DNA of 64,000 bases. Source: Curtobacterium sp. 'Ferrero' (GTDB lineage Bacteria; Actinomycetota; Actinomycetes; Actinomycetales; Microbacteriaceae). The stretch lies in NCBI RefSeq assembly GCF_002412165.1, contig NZ_NXIA01000002.1, positions 248,001 through 312,000 of the forward strand, written 5' to 3'. Both the position numbers and the translations under genes were made by a program. Position 1 is the first letter of the stretch; each line of letters opens with the position of its first letter. The notes below the pieces were generated by a model. It was not told where the DNA came from, did no database searches, and worked only from the letters and a program-made list of their open reading frames with translations. This document shows, piece by piece, positions 34,575 through 43,173 of the stretch.

Positions 34575-35813
34575 CTATGCTCGCGCGCTGACACTCTCGT
34601 GCCAACGTGCACGCACCGCTCGCGTGGCGCTCGGCGGCGCACCGATGGTCCTGGCGGTGTCGTGGTGGGCGAGCAGCTGGTCGCCCACGGCTTCCCACGT
34701 GGTGCCCTCCACCCGGAGCCGCCCGGCCGAGCCCATCCGCGCCGCGAGCGCGCGGTCGTGGTGCAGCCGCAGCACGGCCTGGCGGAGCGCCTGCGGCGCG
34801 TCGGGGTCGTAGAGGTCGCCGTCGAGCCCCGGCGCGACGAGGTCGACGGGGCCGCCGGAGGCGGGTGCCACGACCGGCAGGCCGCTCGCGTGCGCCTCCT
34901 GCAGGGTCTGGCCGAAGGTCTCGGCGGGTCCGGTGTGCACGAACACGTCGAGCGCCGCGTACGCGTCGGCGAGCGCGTCGCCGCGCAGCGGGCCGGTGAA
35001 GTGCACGTCCAGGTGGCGGAGCCGACGCTCCAGCAGCGGCCGGGAGGGACCCCCTCCTGCGACCACGACCCGGATCCCGGGGATGCCGCCCAGCTCGGCG
35101 AGCCGTTCGACCTCCTTCTCCGGTGCGAGCCGACCGACGTAGCCGACGATGGTCTCGCCGTCCGGCGCGAGCCGGCGGCGGAGCGCGCGGACGTGCGCCG
35201 CGTCGCGGCGCTCCGGGCGGAACAGCGCCGTGTCGACCCCGCGTCCCCACCGCGCGACGCGCGGGACGCCGTCCTCGGCGAGCATCGCCGCGGTCGCGCT
35301 CGACGGGGCGAGCGTCAGCGATGCCCCGGCGTGGATGCGCCCCAGGATCCGGCGCACCAGCGGGACGGTCGCGGTCAGGCCGTTGCGGCGGGCGAACCCG
35401 GCCACGTCGGTCTGGAAGACGGCGACGGAGGGGATGCCGAGCCTCCCGGCCGCCGCGATCGCGCGACCGCCGAGCAGGAACGGACTCGCGGCGTGCAGCA
35501 CGTCGGCGCCGGAGGCGGCGAGGATCGTGTCCAGGACCGGGTGGGGGAGCGCGACCGGGAACTGCCGGTAGGCGACCGCGGGGACGCGGTGGACGTCGTA
35601 GCCGTTGAAGCGCTCGACGTGGTCCTTCGGCCGGAGCTGGGCGATGCCCGGGGTGTCCGGCGCGATCACGACGGCGCGGTGGCCGCGGAGTCGCAGGTGG
35701 TCCAGGACCGCGATGACGCTCGTGGTCACGCCGTTGAGGGTGGGCAGGAAGCTCTCGGTGACGACGGCCACGGTCCGCTGGGACGTGCCGCGCTCCACGC
35801 TGCGTGCGCTCAT
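34575..35813 (-). CDS. GT4-family glycosyltransferase (GDP-mannose-dependent alpha-mannosyltransferase-like)
   Basis: 412 residues from ATG 35813 (ATG 35825 adds four). The N-terminal half begins TVAVVTESFLPTLNGVTTSV, typical of PimB/MgtA-type enzymes. The donor-binding half has YVGRLAPEKEVERLAELGG and GPAETFGQTLQEAHASGLPV with the conserved Glu residues. Such enzymes add mannose to lipid or polymer acceptors at the cytoplasmic face. It is divergent from the GDP-mannose-forming gene 163 bp away, which supports mannose as donor sugar. Confidence 0.88.
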   Translation of the reverse strand: MSARSVERGTSQRTVAVVTESFLPTLNGVTTSVIAVLDHLRLRGHRAVVIAPDTPGIAQLRPKDHVERFNGYDVHRVPAVAYRQFPVALPHPVLDTILAASGADVLHAASPFLLGGRAIAAAGRLGIPSVAVFQTDVAGFARRNGLTATVPLVRRILGRIHAGASLTLAPSSATAAMLAEDGVPRVARWGRGVDTALFRPERRDAAHVRALRRRLAPDGETIVGYVGRLAPEKEVERLAELGGIPGIRVVVAGGGPSRPLLERRLRHLDVHFTGPLRGDALADAYAALDVFVHTGPAETFGQTLQEAHASGLPVVAPASGGPVDLVAPGLDGDLYDPDAPQALRQAVLRLHHDRALAARMGSAGRLRVEGTTWEAVGDQLLAHHDTARTIGAPPSATRAVRARWHESVSARA

Positions 35814-35976
35814 GGTGCGTCCCATGCTCCGCGGGCGGCGTGACCGGGCAGGGGAGGCCGCGTGAACGGCGGGCACGGACGGGGTGAACAGGTCGTGCGC
35901 GGTTGCGGGAGCCCGCATGCGGGAAACCTGCGGGCGGCGCCCAGGTCGCACCCGCCGTGACCGGTACGGTGAGCGG

Positions 35977-37092
35977 GTGGCAGACGAGCTCCGAGACTTC
36001 TACGCGATCATCCCCGCCGGTGGCATCGGCTCACGGCTGTGGCCGCTGTCCCGAGCCGACGCACCGAAGTTCCTGCACGACCTGACCGGGTCGGGGACGT
36101 CGCTGCTGCGACAGACGTGGGACCGACTGGCGCCGCTCGCCGGCGACCAACGGATCATGGTCGTGACCGGGCGGGCGCACCGAGCCGCGGTCGAGGCGCA
36201 GCTGCCGGGCGTCGCGGACCACAACGTCGTGCTCGAGAGCGAGCCGAAGGACTCCACGGCCGCGATCGGCCTGGCCGCCGCGATCCTCCGCCGCCGCGAG
36301 CCGGACGTCGTGATCGGGTCGTTCGCCGCCGACCACGTCATCGGTGATGCCCGCGGCTTCCGACGCTCGGTGCGCGAGGCCGTCGCGGCCGCCCGGGCCG
36401 GCTACGTCACCACCATCGGCATCACGCCCACGGAGCCGGCGATCGGCTTCGGGTACATCCACGCGCACGGCGACACCATGGGGATCGCGGGCGCCCCGAC
36501 CGCGCACGCCGTCCGGTCCTTCGTCGAGAAGCCCGACCTCGACACCGCCCGCTCGTACCTGGAGCAGGGCACCTACCTCTGGAACGCGGGCATGTTCATC
36601 GCGCGCGCCGACGTGCTGCTCGCCGAGATCGGGCGGACGAAGCCCGAGCTGCTCGCCGGGCTCGAGGAACTGGCCGACGCGTGGGACACCTCGTCGCGCG
36701 GGGCGGTCGTCGACGCCGTCTGGCCGGGGCTCGAGAAGATCGCGATCGACTACACCGTCGCGGAGCCCGCCGCGGCAGCCGGACGCATGGCCGTCGTGCC
36801 CGGCGACTTCGACTGGGACGACGTGGGCGACTTCGCGTCGCTCGCGAAGCTGCAGTCGGGTGGCCGGGCGAACAACCTCGCCGTGCTCGGCGACGGAGCC
36901 CGCATCCTCGCCGACTCGTCGAGCGGCATCGTCGTGTCGCACAGCCAGCGGCTGATCTCGCTCATCGGGGTCGAGGACATCGTCGTGGTGGACACCCCGG
37001 ACGCCCTCCTCGTGACCACCAGCGCGAACGCCCAGCGGGTCAAGGGTGTGGTGGACGCACTGAAGATCAGCGGTCGTGGGGACGTGCTGTAG
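35977..37092 (+). CDS. manC: Mannose-1-phosphate guanylyltransferase
   Basis: 371 residues from GTG 35977. The nucleotide-binding IIPAGGIGSRLWPLSRADAPK is the GDP-mannose pyrophosphorylase signature. VEKPDLDTARSYL and WNAGMFIARADVLL follow as expected. It makes GDP-mannose from mannose-1-phosphate and GTP. It lacks the C-terminal phosphomannose isomerase domain of bifunctional enzymes. Confidence 0.95.
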   Translation: MADELRDFYAIIPAGGIGSRLWPLSRADAPKFLHDLTGSGTSLLRQTWDRLAPLAGDQRIMVVTGRAHRAAVEAQLPGVADHNVVLESEPKDSTAAIGLAAAILRRREPDVVIGSFAADHVIGDARGFRRSVREAVAAARAGYVTTIGITPTEPAIGFGYIHAHGDTMGIAGAPTAHAVRSFVEKPDLDTARSYLEQGTYLWNAGMFIARADVLLAEIGRTKPELLAGLEELADAWDTSSRGAVVDAVWPGLEKIAIDYTVAEPAAAAGRMAVVPGDFDWDDVGDFASLAKLQSGGRANNLAVLGDGARILADSSSGIVVSHSQRLISLIGVEDIVVVDTPDALLVTTSANAQRVKGVVDALKISGRGDVL

Positions 37093-37163
37093 CGCTCCAC
37101 CACGAAAAGCGCTTGACGGCCCGGGAACACTGGGCGCGCGTTACGGGCACGTTTCCTCCTGGT

Positions 37164-37185
37164 CGCGATCCGGTAACCGATCGCG
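37164..37185. promoter_or_regulatory. Candidate operator upstream of the nucleoside transport operon
   Basis: Arms CGCGATC (37164-37170) and GATCGCG (37179-37185) flank GGTAACC, itself a palindrome, forming a 22-bp dyad 105 bp before the BMP lipoprotein gene. A LacI/GntR-type operator is plausible. The surrounding 37093-37289 gap holds no gene; I see no confident -35/-10 pair. Confidence 0.4.
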
Positions 37186-37289
37186 GAGCCGTCAGCAGGG
37201 GGTTCTGTACCGGTCGGACTGTCGTGTACTGTCACCACGATCGCCCGGAACCACAGCTCCGGGCCAACGCCCCCGGAGGAATCACCCAA

Positions 37290-38363
37290 GTGTCATCCCG
37301 CACCCGAAAGATCGCGCTCAGCGGCCTCGCACTCGTCGGCACCGTCGCCGTCCTCGCCGGCTGCTCCGCCGCCCCGTCCGACACCGCCACGGCCAAGAAG
37401 ACCGACTTCCGTCCCTGCATGGTCTCCGACTCCGGCGGCTTCGACGACAAGTCCTTCAACCAGCTCGGCTTCGAGGGGCTGCAGGACGCCGCCAAGGAGA
37501 TCGGCGCCACGTACAAGTCGGCCGAGTCGAAGGACTCCACGGTCTACGACTCGAACATCGAGCAGCTCATCAACCAGAACTGCAAGCTGATCGTCACGGT
37601 CGGCTTCAACCTCGCCGACGCCACCAAGAAGCAGGCCGCCGCGAACCCCGACACCGACTTCGCCATCATCGACGACAACTCGATCAAGGCGGACAACGTC
37701 AAGCCGATCACGTTCGACACCTCGCAGGCGGCGTTCCTCGCCGGCTACGCGGCCGCGTCGTACTCGAAGTCCGGCGTCGTCGGCACCTTCGGCGGCATGC
37801 AGATCCCGACCGTCACCATCTTCATGGACGGCTTCGCGGACGGCGTGAAGTACTACAACGAGAAGAAGGGCAAGGACGTCAAGGTCGTCGGCTGGGACGA
37901 GTCGACCCAGAAGGGCTCCTTCACGGGCGGCTTCGAGGCCGGCACGCAGGCCAAGGCCGTCGCACAGACGCTCCTCGACCAGAAGGCCGACGTCATCCTC
38001 CCCGTCGGTGGCCCGATCTACCAGTCGGCCGCCGAGGCGATCAAGGACGCCGACAACGGCTCCGTCCTCATCGGCGCGGACAGCGACCTCTACGAGGCCG
38101 ACCCCCGCTACAAGGACATCGCGTTCACGTCCGTCGAGAAGGGCATGCGCCCGGCGACCAAGGCCGTCGTGCTCGAGGCCGCGAAGGACGACTACTCGAA
38201 CACGCCGTACGTCGGCACGCTGAAGAACGACGGCGTCGGCATCGCGCCGTTCCACGACTACGCCTCGAAGGTCGACAAGGACCTGCAGAGCGAGCTCGAC
38301 ACGATCAAGTCCGGCATCATCGACGGCTCGATCACGGTCAAGACCGAAGCGACCGTCAAGTAA
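37290..38363 (+). CDS. BMP-family nucleoside-binding lipoprotein
   Basis: 357 residues from GTG 37290 with a CGGAGGA ribosome-binding site. The signal peptide ends in a lipobox, VAVLAGC, with Cys25 as the lipid-modified residue. The mature protein has the BMP/PnrA features SDSGGFDDKSFNQLGFEGL and TVGFNLADAT. It binds purine or pyrimidine nucleosides outside the membrane and delivers them to the ABC permeases encoded directly downstream. A hairpin after its stop probably keeps its expression above that of the membrane components. Confidence 0.93.
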   Translation: MSSRTRKIALSGLALVGTVAVLAGCSAAPSDTATAKKTDFRPCMVSDSGGFDDKSFNQLGFEGLQDAAKEIGATYKSAESKDSTVYDSNIEQLINQNCKLIVTVGFNLADATKKQAAANPDTDFAIIDDNSIKADNVKPITFDTSQAAFLAGYAAASYSKSGVVGTFGGMQIPTVTIFMDGFADGVKYYNEKKGKDVKVVGWDESTQKGSFTGGFEAGTQAKAVAQTLLDQKADVILPVGGPIYQSAAEAIKDADNGSVLIGADSDLYEADPRYKDIAFTSVEKGMRPATKAVVLEAAKDDYSNTPYVGTLKNDGVGIAPFHDYASKVDKDLQSELDTIKSGIIDGSITVKTEATVK

Positions 38364-38371
38364 CACCACGG

Positions 38372-38403
38372 ATGCGGGCGGGGGAGCAGTCCTCCGCCCG
38401 CAT
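38372..38403 (+). terminator. Attenuating hairpin after the binding-protein gene
   Basis: Arms ATGCGGGCGGGGGA (38372-38385) and its near-perfect complement (38390-38403), loop GCAG. A leaky hairpin here is common in binding-protein operons, giving more binding protein than transporter. Confidence 0.6.
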
Positions 38404-38436
38404 TCCCGTGCCCCGACACGAGGAACAGCGCAGCAC

Positions 38437-39957
38437 ATGAAGCTCGAACTCCGCGGCATCACCAAGCGGTTCGGTTCGCTGGTCGCCAACGACCACATCT
38501 CACTCACCGTCGAGCCGGGAGAGGTCCACTGCCTCCTCGGTGAGAACGGCGCGGGCAAGTCCACCCTGATGAACGTCCTCTACGGCCTGTACCAGGCGGA
38601 GGAGGGCGAGATCCTCCTGGACGACGTCGTCCAGGACTTCGACGGACCCGGCGACGCGATGCGCGCCGGCATCGGCATGGTGCACCAGCACTTCATGCTC
38701 GTGCCCGTGTTCACCGTCGCCGAGAACGTCATGCTCGGTCAGGAGCAGACCACCTTCGGCGGACGACTCGACCTCGCCGGCGCCCGCGCGCGGGTCCGGG
38801 AGATCTCCGACCGGTTCGGGTTCGACGTCGATCCCGACGCCCGCGTCGAGGACCTGCCCGTCGGCGTCCAGCAGCGCGTCGAGATCATCAAGGCGCTCTC
38901 GCGCGACGCGAAGGTCCTCGTCTTCGACGAGCCGACCGCCGTGCTCACGCCGCAGGAGACCGACGAGCTGATGGCGATCATGCGGCAGCTCCGCGAGGCC
39001 GGCACCGCGATCGTCTTCATCACGCACAAGCTCCGCGAGGTCCGGGAGGTCGCCGACCGCATCACCGTGATCCGGCTCGGCAAGGTCGTCGGCGAGGCGT
39101 CGCCGACCGCGACCAACAACGAGCTCGCGGCACTGATGGTCGGCCGCGCCGTCTCGCTCGTGGTCGACAAGACCCCGGCGACCGGGGGCGAGGACGCGCT
39201 CGTCGTCGATCACCTCACGGTCACCGACCCGAACGGCGTCGTCACGGTCGACGACGTCTCGTTCACGGTGCGCCGCGGCGAGGTCCTCGCGATCGCCGGC
39301 GTGCAGGGCAACGGCCAGACCGAGCTCACCGAGGCGCTCCTCGGCCTCGAGCCGGTGCGGTCCGGCCGCGTCACGCTCGACGGTGCCGAGCTCACCGGGC
39401 GCAGCGTCAAGCAGATCCTCGACGCAGGGGTCGGGTTCGTGCCCGAGGACCGCAAGGAGGACGGCCTGGTCGGCGAGTTCACCATCGCCGAGAACCTCAT
39501 GCTCGACCGTGCCGACCACGCCGAGTTCGTCCGTGCCGGCACGATCCGCGGTGCCGAGCGGGACGCCTTCGCCGACGAGAAGATCGCCGAGTTCGACATC
39601 CGCACGCCGTCCCGGGCCACCGCGGCCGGTCGGCTGTCAGGCGGCAACCAGCAGAAGATCGTGCTCGCCCGGGAGCTCAGCCGCGACCTCCGGCTGTTCG
39701 TCGCCGCCCAGCCCACGCGCGGCATCGACGTCGGCTCGATCGAGTTCGTGCACAAGCGCATCGTCGCCACCCGCGACACCGGCGTACCGGTCATCGTCGT
39801 CTCCACGGAGCTCGACGAGGTCGTCGCCCTCGCCGACCGGATCGCCGTGATGTACCGCGGCGCCATCGTCGGCATCGTCCCCGCGGACACCCCCCGAGAC
39901 GTCCTCGGCCTCATGATGGCCGGGGAGCTCCCCGAAGGAACGGAGCTGGCCGCGTGA
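38437..39957 (+). CDS. Nucleoside ABC transporter ATPase (double nucleotide-binding domain)
   Basis: 506 residues with two ATPase domains, as in RbsA/NupA. Domain 1 is canonical (LLGENGAGKSTLMNVLYG, signature LPVGVQQRVEI, Walker B VLVFDEPTAVL). Domain 2 has the degenerate P-loop AGVQGNGQTELTEAL and signature LSGGNQQKIVLARE, typical for this family, so only one site is expected to be fully active. It overlaps the first permease by 4 nt. Confidence 0.95.
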   Translation: MKLELRGITKRFGSLVANDHISLTVEPGEVHCLLGENGAGKSTLMNVLYGLYQAEEGEILLDDVVQDFDGPGDAMRAGIGMVHQHFMLVPVFTVAENVMLGQEQTTFGGRLDLAGARARVREISDRFGFDVDPDARVEDLPVGVQQRVEIIKALSRDAKVLVFDEPTAVLTPQETDELMAIMRQLREAGTAIVFITHKLREVREVADRITVIRLGKVVGEASPTATNNELAALMVGRAVSLVVDKTPATGGEDALVVDHLTVTDPNGVVTVDDVSFTVRRGEVLAIAGVQGNGQTELTEALLGLEPVRSGRVTLDGAELTGRSVKQILDAGVGFVPEDRKEDGLVGEFTIAENLMLDRADHAEFVRAGTIRGAERDAFADEKIAEFDIRTPSRATAAGRLSGGNQQKIVLARELSRDLRLFVAAQPTRGIDVGSIEFVHKRIVATRDTGVPVIVVSTELDEVVALADRIAVMYRGAIVGIVPADTPRDVLGLMMAGELPEGTELAA

Positions 39958-41285
39958 ACGCGCAGGACCCCCAGAACGCGACCCCCGCACCGGTCACCGA
40001 CGACCGCGTGCAGGAGGACGGCACGACCGCCGGCCTCACCACGGACACCGCCGTCGACTCCGAGCGGCGGGCCGGCGGCGGCGACCGCTGGAGCACCGCC
40101 CTGCAGAGCATCGTCAACGGCTCCGTGCTCGTCACGGTGCTCGCCGTCGTGCTCGCGCTCGTGGCGTGCGGCATCCTCATCGCCGTCACCGACGAGAACG
40201 TCCGCACGGCGGCGGGCTACTTCTTCGCCCGTCCGTCGGACACGTTCCAGGCGATCGGGACCGCGGTCGGCGGGGCGTACGCCTCGCTGTTCCAGGGGTC
40301 GGTGGTCAACTTCGGCGCGAGCTCGTTCGCGCAGGCGATCGTGCCGATCACGCGCTCGGTCGACTACGCCGTGCCGCTCATCGCCGCGGGCCTCGGCATC
40401 GCGGTCTCGTTCCGCGCCGGCCTGTTCAACATCGGCGGCCAGGGCCAGATCCTCATGGGCGCCGCGGCGGCCGGCTGGGTCGGGTTCTCGTTCGACCTGC
40501 CCGCGGTCGTGCACATCCCCCTCACGATCCTCGCCGGCATCGTCGGCGGTGCGGTCTGGGGCGGCATCGTCGGCGTCCTCAAGGCCCGCACCGGAGCCAA
40601 CGAGGTCGTGCTGACGATCATGCTCAACTACGTCGGGCTCTACCTCCTCAGCTACATGCTCCGCACCCCGGGGCTGCTGCAGGCCAAGGGCAGCCCGAAC
40701 CCGATCTCGCCCGCCATGGACGACAGCGCGGTGCTCCCGCAGCTGTTCGGCCCGCGCTACGGCATCGACCTCGGGTTCGTCGTGGCGCTCATCGCGGTCG
40801 TCGTGGTTTGGTGGCTGCTCAACAAGTCGTCGCTCGGCTTCCGGTTCCGCACCATCGGCGAGAACCCCCGTGCCGCGCGCGTGGCCGGCATGAGCGTGCC
40901 CTCCCTCACCATCTGGGTGATGCTCATCTCGGGCGCCCTCGTCGGCATCGCCGGGGCGTACCAGGTGCAGGGCGCGGTCACGAGCGGCTTCACCGCGAAC
41001 ATCGACGCCGGCATCGGCTTCGACGCCATCACGGTCGCGCTCCTCGGCCGCTCGAAGCCGTGGGGCGTGTTCTGGGCGGCGATCCTGTTCGGCGTGCTGA
41101 AGAACGGCGGCTACGCCATGCAGGCCGCGAACGGCATCCCGATCGACATCGTCGGCGTCATCCAGGCACTCATCGTCCTGTTCATCGCGGCACCGCCGCT
41201 CGTCCGCGCGATCTTCCGGATCCCGCAGCCGGGCGCCCGTCGTCGCACCCGCACCAAGCAGAGCAAGAAGGCGGTCGCCGCGTGA
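39954..41285 (+). CDS. Nucleoside ABC transporter permease 1
   Basis: 443 residues. A 50-residue hydrophilic N-terminus is followed by about eight to ten helices of the BPD_transp_2 type. GLFNIGGQGQILMGAAAAGW and TGANEVVLTIMLNYV are the family markers, and GENPRAARVAGMS is the cytoplasmic coupling loop. GTG start overlapping the ATPase stop; also overlaps permease 2 by 4 nt. Confidence 0.93.
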   Translation: MNAQDPQNATPAPVTDDRVQEDGTTAGLTTDTAVDSERRAGGGDRWSTALQSIVNGSVLVTVLAVVLALVACGILIAVTDENVRTAAGYFFARPSDTFQAIGTAVGGAYASLFQGSVVNFGASSFAQAIVPITRSVDYAVPLIAAGLGIAVSFRAGLFNIGGQGQILMGAAAAGWVGFSFDLPAVVHIPLTILAGIVGGAVWGGIVGVLKARTGANEVVLTIMLNYVGLYLLSYMLRTPGLLQAKGSPNPISPAMDDSAVLPQLFGPRYGIDLGFVVALIAVVVVWWLLNKSSLGFRFRTIGENPRAARVAGMSVPSLTIWVMLISGALVGIAGAYQVQGAVTSGFTANIDAGIGFDAITVALLGRSKPWGVFWAAILFGVLKNGGYAMQAANGIPIDIVGVIQALIVLFIAAPPLVRAIFRIPQPGARRRTRTKQSKKAVAA

Positions 41286-42574
41286 GCACCATGGCCCCCA
41301 CCGCGCCGGCAGCGGCGCCCCTCGCCACCGCCGGTGTCGAGACCACGCGCAGCTGGAAGACCGCGATCGGCTACGGCGTGTTCACGGTCATCGCGATCCT
41401 GCTGTTCGGCGTCGCGCACCGACCGGGCACCGCGACGTTCCGGCTCGCCTCGAAGGGCGACTTCTTCGCCCTGCCCAACCTGCCGCTGCCCGCCACCGCG
41501 ACGGGCGTGGTCGTCATCGTCCTGCTCGCCCTCGCCACCGTGTACGCGGTCGTCGAGACGCGAGCGAACCGGCGCGTCCGCCTGTGGGTGACCGCGCTGT
41601 TCGCGATCGTCTTCGTCGTGGGCTTCCTGGCCTGGGCCGTCGCGGGCGACTCGATCACCATCCCCGGCATGCTCGTCGGCGCCCTCGGCCTGAGCGTCCC
41701 GCTCGTGTTCGGCGCGCTCGGCGGCGTCATCTCCGAGCGGGTCGGCGTGGTGAACATCGCCATCGAGGGCCAGTTCCTCGCGGGCGCGTTCACCTCGGCA
41801 CTCGTCGCGTCGATCACCGGCACCCCGTGGGCCGGTCTGGTCGGTGCGGTCGTCGCGGGCACCCTGGTGTCCTTCATCCTCGCCGCGTTCAGCATCAAGT
41901 ACCTCGTCGACCAGGTGATCGTCGGCGTCGTCATCAACGCGTTCATCTCGGGCCTCACCGGCTTCCTGTACTCGCAGGTGCTCTCGCCGAACGAGTCGAC
42001 GCTCAACTCCGGCCTGCGCTTCGCGAAGATCGACATCCCGCTGCTCCACCAGATCCCGGTCATCGGCCCGATCTTCTTCGAGCAGAGCATCGTCGTGTAC
42101 CTGGCGTACATCGCGGTGGCGGTCGTCACGTTCTGCCTGTTCAAGACCCGCTGGGGCCTGCGGCTCCGTTCGGTCGGCGAGCACCCGCAGGCGGCGGACA
42201 CGGTCGGCATCAACGTCGCGCGCACCCGCTTCTGGAACGTGTCGCTCGCCGGTGCCATCGCCGGTCTCGGCGGCGCGTACTTCACGCTCGACGCCGTCGG
42301 CGGGTTCACGAAGGACATGACCGCGGGTGCCGGCTACATCGCCCTCGCCGCCGTCATCTTCGGTCGCTGGGACCCGATCCGCGCCACCCTCGCCGCGCTG
42401 CTGTTCGGCTTCGCGTCGAACCTGCAGAACGCGCTGAGCGTCGTGCAGGGCTCGCCCGTCCCGAGTGAGTTCCTGCTCATGCTGCCGTACGTGGTCACGA
42501 TCCTCGCGGTCGCCGGCCTGGTCGGGCAGGTCCGCGGTCCCGCCGCGGCGGGCAAGCCCTACATCAAGAGCTGA
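41282..42574 (+). CDS. Nucleoside ABC transporter permease 2
   Basis: 430 residues from GTG 41282. After an N-terminal extension with three extra helices, the BPD_transp_2 domain has GVVNIAIEGQFLAGAF and VGEHPQAADTVGINV. Together with permease 1 it forms the channel for nucleosides released by the BMP lipoprotein. Confidence 0.93.
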   Translation: MSTMAPTAPAAAPLATAGVETTRSWKTAIGYGVFTVIAILLFGVAHRPGTATFRLASKGDFFALPNLPLPATATGVVVIVLLALATVYAVVETRANRRVRLWVTALFAIVFVVGFLAWAVAGDSITIPGMLVGALGLSVPLVFGALGGVISERVGVVNIAIEGQFLAGAFTSALVASITGTPWAGLVGAVVAGTLVSFILAAFSIKYLVDQVIVGVVINAFISGLTGFLYSQVLSPNESTLNSGLRFAKIDIPLLHQIPVIGPIFFEQSIVVYLAYIAVAVVTFCLFKTRWGLRLRSVGEHPQAADTVGINVARTRFWNVSLAGAIAGLGGAYFTLDAVGGFTKDMTAGAGYIALAAVIFGRWDPIRATLAALLFGFASNLQNALSVVQGSPVPSEFLLMLPYVVTILAVAGLVGQVRGPAAAGKPYIKS

Positions 42575-42593
42575 CGGACTGGAGGCACGGCAC

Positions 42594-43169
42594 ATGACCG
42601 ACACGGAACCCACGCCCGGCTCGGGGTCGCGTCCCGCACACGCGGCCGCCGACGCGGCCGCGGCCGGCTGGGCGGACCCGGCCGCGGCCCTCCGCGCGAC
42701 CGACGGCGGCGCCGCGGCCGACGGGGCGGACGCCACCACGAGCCTCCCGGCCGACCCGGCGTCCGCCGACGTCGACTGGAGCGTCCTGCGGGACGCGGCC
42801 ACGGCCGCGATGCGCCACGCGTACGCGCCGTACTCGTCGTTCCCGGTGGGTGCCGCGGCGCTGACCGACGACGGGCGCGTCGTGTCGGGCTGCAACGTCG
42901 AGAACGCGTCCTACGGCGTGACCCTCTGCGCCGAGTGCTCCCTCGTCTCGCAGCTGCACATGACCGGCGGCGGCAAGCTCGTCGCGTTCACGTGCGTCGA
43001 CGGCGACGGGGCGACCCTGATGCCGTGCGGCCGGTGCCGGCAGCTGCTGTTCGAACACTCGGCGGAGGGCATGCTGCTCGAGACCGTCTCGGGCATCCGC
43101 ACCATCGACGAGGTCCTGCCGGACGCCTTCGGGCCCCGCACCCTCGTCACCTACCAGCAGGAGCACTGA
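42594..43169 (+). CDS. cdd: Cytidine deaminase with Ala-rich N-terminal extension
   Basis: 191 residues. The catalytic half is standard: SGCNVENASYGVTLCAECS provides a zinc Cys and the catalytic Glu, and MPCGRCRQLLFE the other two Cys. It deaminates imported cytidine and deoxycytidine to uridines. The first about 65 residues are an Ala/Asp/Gly-rich extension not found in the usual 130-aa enzymes. No in-frame ATG or GTG start close to the catalytic domain would remove it. GGAGG precedes the ATG. Confidence 0.93.
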   Translation: MTDTEPTPGSGSRPAHAAADAAAAGWADPAAALRATDGGAAADGADATTSLPADPASADVDWSVLRDAATAAMRHAYAPYSSFPVGAAALTDDGRVVSGCNVENASYGVTLCAECSLVSQLHMTGGGKLVAFTCVDGDGATLMPCGRCRQLLFEHSAEGMLLETVSGIRTIDEVLPDAFGPRTLVTYQQEH

Positions 43170-43173
43170 CCGC

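Noticed and set aside
42577..42593. Further copy of the dispersed palindrome before cdd
   Set aside because: GGAGGCACGG resembles one arm but no second arm exists. It is best read as the ribosome-binding site of cdd.
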